Source: Spirochaetales bacterium
GTDB taxonomy: Bacteria > Spirochaetota > Spirochaetia > Treponematales > UBA12059
Direction of reading: 5' to 3'
Assembly: GCA_004525355.1 (NCBI GenBank)
Contig: SPCK01000072.1
Coordinates: forward strand, 1-8,507
Length of the DNA stretch: 8,507 nucleotides
A program made the position numbers and the translations under genes. Below, piece after piece: positions 5,610 to 8,507 of the stretch. Under the pieces are notes generated by a model. It did no database searches. It was not told the origin of the DNA and saw nothing but the letters and a program-made list of their open reading frames with translations. Numbering within the stretch: position 1 is the stretch's first letter; each line of letters starts with the position of its first letter.

Positions 5610-6842
5610 GTGTATCGATCCTTCATCGTCGGCCTCGCGGCCACCGCCATGTTCATCGCATTCCTGCTACTGGAACAGCTGGTGGCCATCAAGGCGAGGC
5701 GCCGTTTCAGGGTAGTGATCCACGTCAACGGTACCAGGGGCAAGTCCACGGTTACCCGCATGATCCACGCGGTGCTCCGGGAAGCCGGCTATCAAGCTTG
5801 GGGCAAGACCACCGGCACCGAACCGCGACTGCTCCTGCCTGACGGCGCTGAGCGTGTAATACGTCGGATAGCTCCGGCCAACGTGCGCGAACAGCGGAAC
5901 ATGGCCCTGCGGGCTGCCATTGCGGGTGCCGACGCGCTGGTATTCGAGTGCAACGCTGTCCGCCCGGAACTGCAGCGGGTATCGTCCGAGTACCTGAAAC
6001 CCGATCTGCTCGTCATCACCAACGCTCGCTTGGACCACCGTCCCGAGCAGGGCAGCGCGGAGGAAGCCGCCATGACCTTTGCCGCGACCATCCCCGTGGG
6101 CGGCGCCGTCGCCAGTTCCGATATGGTCCGCCGCGCGCTGTGGCAAGAAGCCGCTGATAGCCGGAACGCCCGGTTCCTGTTCGTTGACCCGGTAGACGGC
6201 GCCGGTCTCGGCGACCTGTCTGAAAGCGTCGCGTGCGCCCTGGCAGTGGCCGACTGGCTTGGTGTTCCGCGCCCACGCGCTACCAAGGCGATAGCAGGCC
6301 ACCGCGCCGACCCTGGTGCGTTCAGGCTGCATTCATGGTCCGGTTCCGGCGGTGCGCGTATCTGGTTCGCCGACGCCTCGGCCGCCAACGATCCGGAATC
6401 CACTGACCGCCTGGCCGACCTGGCGCTGGAACAAGCTGGCGCTGATGGACCGGCTTCGGAAAGCGCTTCTGGCTGCAACCAAGGGACCGCAGGCTCTGAA
6501 GGCCGCCCCCGCGCCAAGTGCGTGCTGGTCGTCGCCAATCGTCCGGACCGGCCCGACCGCGCGCTTCTGTTCGTCAACTACGCCATGACCGGTTGTTCCC
6601 AGGGAGGCCGCTATGATGAGGTTGCATTCATGGGTCCGCTGCCGCTGCAATCTCGCCTCGCCTTGCGCCGCTCGGGAATCCGGTACCGCTTCATCCAGAA
6701 TGCGGAAGCCCTGGACGACCTTGACAGCTTCGGCGCCACCACTGTCGAGACGATGATCGTGGCCGCAGGGAACCGGGGAGGACCGGGCAAGGACCTTCAT
6801 GCCTGGGCGCTGGCCAGGGCCGGAAGGATTGTCACAGAATGA
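5610..6842 (+). CDS. pgsB: Poly-gamma-glutamate synthase PgsB/CapB, Mur-ligase-like ATP-dependent amide ligase
   Basis: This encodes 410 residues from GTG 5610, with GGTGGAG about 10 nt upstream. PgsB activates the end of a glutamate chain with ATP and joins glutamates through gamma-carboxyl amide bonds at the inner membrane. An N-terminal membrane anchor (about 4-25) is followed by basic residues and HVNGTRGKSTVTR (38-50), the P-loop. Then come WGKTTGTEPR (64-73), FECNAVRPELQ (112-122), ITNARLDHRPEQG (136-148; the usual NxxxDH region), FAATIPVGG (157-165), the AND segment (259-261) and RPDRPDR (311-317). All are diagnostic of PgsB/CapB and length is near the usual ~390-400. Compared with Bacillus PgsB as remembered, about 20 extra low-complexity residues lie at roughly 275-302 (Gly/Ala/Ser/Glu-rich). 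It overlaps pgsC by 4 bp, the conserved order, so PgsB and PgsC are probably made together and form a complex. Confidence 0.95.
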   Translation: MYRSFIVGLAATAMFIAFLLLEQLVAIKARRRFRVVIHVNGTRGKSTVTRMIHAVLREAGYQAWGKTTGTEPRLLLPDGAERVIRRIAPANVREQRNMALRAAIAGADALVFECNAVRPELQRVSSEYLKPDLLVITNARLDHRPEQGSAEEAAMTFAATIPVGGAVASSDMVRRALWQEAADSRNARFLFVDPVDGAGLGDLSESVACALAVADWLGVPRPRATKAIAGHRADPGAFRLHSWSGSGGARIWFADASAANDPESTDRLADLALEQAGADGPASESASGCNQGTAGSEGRPRAKCVLVVANRPDRPDRALLFVNYAMTGCSQGGRYDEVAFMGPLPLQSRLALRRSGIRYRFIQNAEALDDLDSFGATTVETMIVAAGNRGGPGKDLHAWALARAGRIVTE

Positions 6843-7270
6843 ACTCCGAACTGTTCCTGGTTGTCGGCGTCGTGCTGGGCATGCTCTTCACCGAGCTTAC
6901 CGGAATTTCTCCGGGGGGACTCATCGTTCCCGGGTATATCGCACTGTTTTGGAACCAGCCCGCCCGGATCGCGCTGACGGCTGCCATTGCCATCGCAACG
7001 ATGTTCGCCATTAAATTCCTGTCCCGCTGGATGCTGCTGTTCGGACGCCGTCGTTACGCACTATTCCTGCTGGTGGGATTCACGATCAGGGCTGGTGCAC
7101 AGCTGATCCTGCCGTCGCTGTTCCCCGCGCTCGGTGGACTGGAAGCCGTAGGTTGGCTGGTACCCGGCATCATCGCTTCCGACATCGACAAGCAGGGCGC
7201 ACCGAAGACCTTTCTGGCATTGGGTGCGGTAGCCGCCCTGGTCAGGCTCGTCGATCTGGTTGTACTGTGA
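6839..7270 (+). CDS. pgsC: Poly-gamma-glutamate biosynthesis protein PgsC/CapC
   Basis: This encodes 143 residues, close to the usual ~149. ATG 6839 overlaps the pgsB stop (ATGA) and has GGAAGGA (6822-6828) 10 nt upstream. PgsC is the multi-spanning membrane partner of PgsB, needed for polymerisation and probably export. Family motifs are FTELTGISPGGLIVPGY (17-33), FWNQPARI (37-44), LFGRRRYALFL (67-77) and VGWLVPGIIASDIDKQG (104-120). Four to five membrane helices are expected, at about 5-19, 43-60, 74-92, 104-114 and 124-142. The VPG repeats and the GRRR loop are the best-conserved parts compared with Bacillus PgsC as remembered. Confidence 0.95.
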   Translation: MNSELFLVVGVVLGMLFTELTGISPGGLIVPGYIALFWNQPARIALTAAIAIATMFAIKFLSRWMLLFGRRRYALFLLVGFTIRAGAQLILPSLFPALGGLEAVGWLVPGIIASDIDKQGAPKTFLALGAVAALVRLVDLVVL

Positions 7271-8397
7271 GAAACTCCCGGAACAGAACGCCGCCTTTCA
7301 CGCCTGGCACTGTGCAAGGTTCTCCGACGGCCGCGACGGGGCGGGGCTTCTGGATACTCTGCGCCGCGTTGATACTCTGGTACATCGCGGCCTCTGAATC
7401 GTGGCGACTGTTTCCGCCGGATCCCGCTGTTCTGGCAGCCGCGACAGTGCAGGCAGACGCTATCGGCGCGGTTCGTGCCGAGCGGATAGCTCGCGGAATC
7501 GCCATAGACCTTGAATATGACCGCAACGATACCGGACTCATAGGTGATTCGTACACGGCCATGACCAGTACCCAAGGCAGCCTGCCGGCCAAGCGCAGCG
7601 CCGCCACGCCCGAGGCCGCCGTGTTGCTCGTGCGACTGCTGCGGAAAGCTGGCGTCGGGCCCGGTTCCATCGTAGCTGTCAACTCCTCCGGATCCTTTCC
7701 GGGCTTCGCGCTGGCCGCCGCCGCCGCCTGCGGTGCCCTGCAAGCTGAGCCGGTGATCGTACTGTCTCTGGGGTCATCCACCTGGGGCGCCAATCGCTCC
7801 GATTTCACCGTCGCTGACATGTTCCAGGCCGCTCTTGACCGAAACGTTTTTCCCCCTGATTTCAAGACGACGATTGCAGCGGTCACCCCCGGCGGTTCAG
7901 ATGACCGCGGGCTTGATCTGGATCACGACGCTCTGGAAGGCGCCTTGGCACGGCTTGTCGCACATGGCGTTCCCGTAATCCGGCCGGCCAGCCTGGAAGA
8001 GAGTGTATCGTCCCGTATGGCCCTCTATCGTCACCGGGGCGAGCCCGACGTACTCCTGACGATAGGTGGCAACTACGCCTCCACCGGCGCAGATCCAGAA
8101 CTGGCGCTGATCTCGGGCGTTATCGAACCGTCTTCATCCATCCATGTCGACGGAACCGGCCTTGTACAGGAATTCCTCCGCTCTGGCAAACCGGTTGTGC
8201 AGGTTCTCAATGTCGAGAACCTGTTCGATCGTTACGGCATGACCTTCGATCCGCACCCCCTTCAACCCGCAGGGCAGGGCTGGGTGTACCGCGAACTCAG
8301 GCTCCCGGCAGCAATACTGCTTGCGCCTGCGGTAGGGGCTTTGGTCCTGTATGGAATTGGTCGGAGGAAGAAAGGTAAAAAAGAAGGGGAGGTTTGA
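7267..8397 (+). CDS. pgsW: Poly-gamma-glutamate system protein PgsW-like
   Basis: This encodes 376 residues from GTG 7267, which overlaps the pgsC stop (GTGA). No ribosome binding site is obvious, so coupling is likely; GTG 7312 is an alternative. The product has a basic N-terminus (RNSRNR), a membrane helix (about 27-42), a large non-cytoplasmic domain, and a second helix (about 347-364) followed by a very basic RRKKGKK tail, which should stay in the cytoplasm. The domain starts with a helical region (55-82), then DTGLIGDSYTAMT (88-100), AVNSSGSFPG (137-146), VLSLGSSTWGAN (165-176), LLTIGGNYAST (263-273) and VVQVLNVENLF (310-320). This matches what I recall of the poly-gamma-glutamate system protein family found beside pgsB-pgsC, often where PgsA is missing. 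Its biochemical role is unknown; the GSS and IGGN loops look like binding sites. It probably completes the synthase or export complex. Confidence 0.85.
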   Translation: MRNSRNRTPPFTPGTVQGSPTAATGRGFWILCAALILWYIAASESWRLFPPDPAVLAAATVQADAIGAVRAERIARGIAIDLEYDRNDTGLIGDSYTAMTSTQGSLPAKRSAATPEAAVLLVRLLRKAGVGPGSIVAVNSSGSFPGFALAAAAACGALQAEPVIVLSLGSSTWGANRSDFTVADMFQAALDRNVFPPDFKTTIAAVTPGGSDDRGLDLDHDALEGALARLVAHGVPVIRPASLEESVSSRMALYRHRGEPDVLLTIGGNYASTGADPELALISGVIEPSSSIHVDGTGLVQEFLRSGKPVVQVLNVENLFDRYGMTFDPHPLQPAGQGWVYRELRLPAAILLAPAVGALVLYGIGRRKKGKKEGEV

Positions 8398-8413
8398 TCC
8401 TGGCCTTGCTGAT

Positions 8414-8507
8414 ATGAAGAGTGACTCGAGCGGAATAAAGCTGGTAGCCACTGCCGATGCATACGGCACATCGCGGTCTGGCGCTATTAAGACCTTTAAT
8501 AAAGGAC
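8414..8507 (+). CDS. Possible start of a downstream gene, truncated by the window edge
   Basis: ATG 8414 opens a frame with no stop to the window end (31 codons, starting MKSDSSGIKLVATADAYG). It lies 16 bp after the pgsW stop, the expected place for another operon gene. Support is weak: the nearest purine-rich tract (around 8384-8392) is about 21 nt upstream, third-position GC is only about half, well below the neighbours, and 31 codons are easily open by chance. The peptide shows no signal sequence and does not look like the start of CapA/PgsA. No family is recognised. Confidence 0.3.
   Translation, partial: MKSDSSGIKLVATADAYGTSRSGAIKTFNKG
8485..8505 (+). other. AT-rich stretch with a short hairpin after pgsW
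   Basis: CCTTT-AAT-AAAGG (8493-8505) is a perfect 5-bp stem with a 3-nt loop, in the most AT-rich stretch of the last kilobase. TATTAA (8485-8490) and TTTAAT (8495-8500) resemble -10 boxes, but no -35 is convincing. There is no T-tract within the window, so a terminator call cannot be made. It may equally be coding sequence of the ORF at 8414. Confidence 0.15.

Larger units (their letters stand above)
1594..8397 (+). other. Predicted eight-gene gamma-PGA operon
   Basis: All eight genes lie on the same strand. Gaps or overlaps in order are 10, 15, 9, -4, 5, -4 and -4 bp, leaving no room for internal terminators or ordinary promoters. The strong terminator at 1498-1534 separates this unit from the GGT gene. 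Genes run exported protein, permease, small membrane protein, two zinc hydrolases, pgsB, pgsC, pgsW. A downstream member may follow past the window. Confidence 0.85.

Noticed and set aside
7153..7266. Start of the PgsW-like gene upstream at 7153
   Set aside because: It would overlap pgsC by over 110 bp and add 38 Arg/Gly-rich residues that are antisense-like; GTG 7267 gives the standard 4-bp overlap and a signal-anchor N-terminus.
8452..8468. TGCCG/CGGCA inverted repeat as a terminator for the operon
   Set aside because: Only a 5-bp stem with a 7-nt loop and no T-tract follows; it is likely chance.
1..8507. CRISPR arrays, tRNA/rRNA genes, transposons or attachment sites
   Set aside because: No regularly spaced repeats, structured RNA signatures, transposase-like products or flanking target duplications were seen; the window is almost fully accounted for by collinear genes.

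Overview
The window is GC-rich (about 60% by eye) bacterial DNA, densely coding, with every gene on the + strand. It carries a poly-gamma-glutamate (gamma-PGA) locus. Several products have a Sec-type signal peptide, a lipobox-like motif or a membrane anchor. This suits a Gram-negative-type envelope, and spirochaete or synergistete lineages come to mind, but the taxonomic guess is weak and rests on remembered gene order.

Layout. Positions 1-1449 hold the 3' part of a gamma-glutamyltransferase (GGT) gene whose start lies upstream of the window. The gap at 1450-1593 holds a strong intrinsic terminator (12-bp stem), two shorter hairpins that compete with it for the same bases, a weak promoter candidate and a clear ribosome binding site. 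From 1594 to 8397 eight genes follow with gaps of 15 bp or less or 4-bp overlaps, so this is almost certainly one operon. They encode: a small exported protein (DUF6305-like), a TRAP large-permease (DctM)-like transporter, a 47-residue membrane protein, two tandem zinc-dependent aspartoacylase/succinylglutamate-desuccinylase (AspA/AstE)-like proteins with N-terminal anchors, and then PgsB (CapB), PgsC (CapC) and the poly-gamma-glutamate system protein PgsW. The last 110 bp after pgsW hold a weakly supported ORF that runs off the edge.

How the genes may work together. PgsB (ATP-dependent amide ligase with a Mur-ligase-like P-loop) and PgsC (membrane partner) are the known core of gamma-PGA synthesis and export. 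The upstream GGT family member could cleave or transfer gamma-glutamyl chains, as the GGT relative CapD does in Bacillus anthracis. The two anchored AspA/AstE-like proteins could trim or release gamma-PGA or its fragments outside the cytoplasm. The DctM-like permease, with the small exported protein and the 47-aa membrane protein, could take up glutamate or gamma-glutamyl products. Synthesis, extracytoplasmic processing and re-uptake would then be linked in one operon. The synthesis core is well supported; the processing and recycling roles are inferred from gene order. No classical PgsA/CapA is visible in the window.
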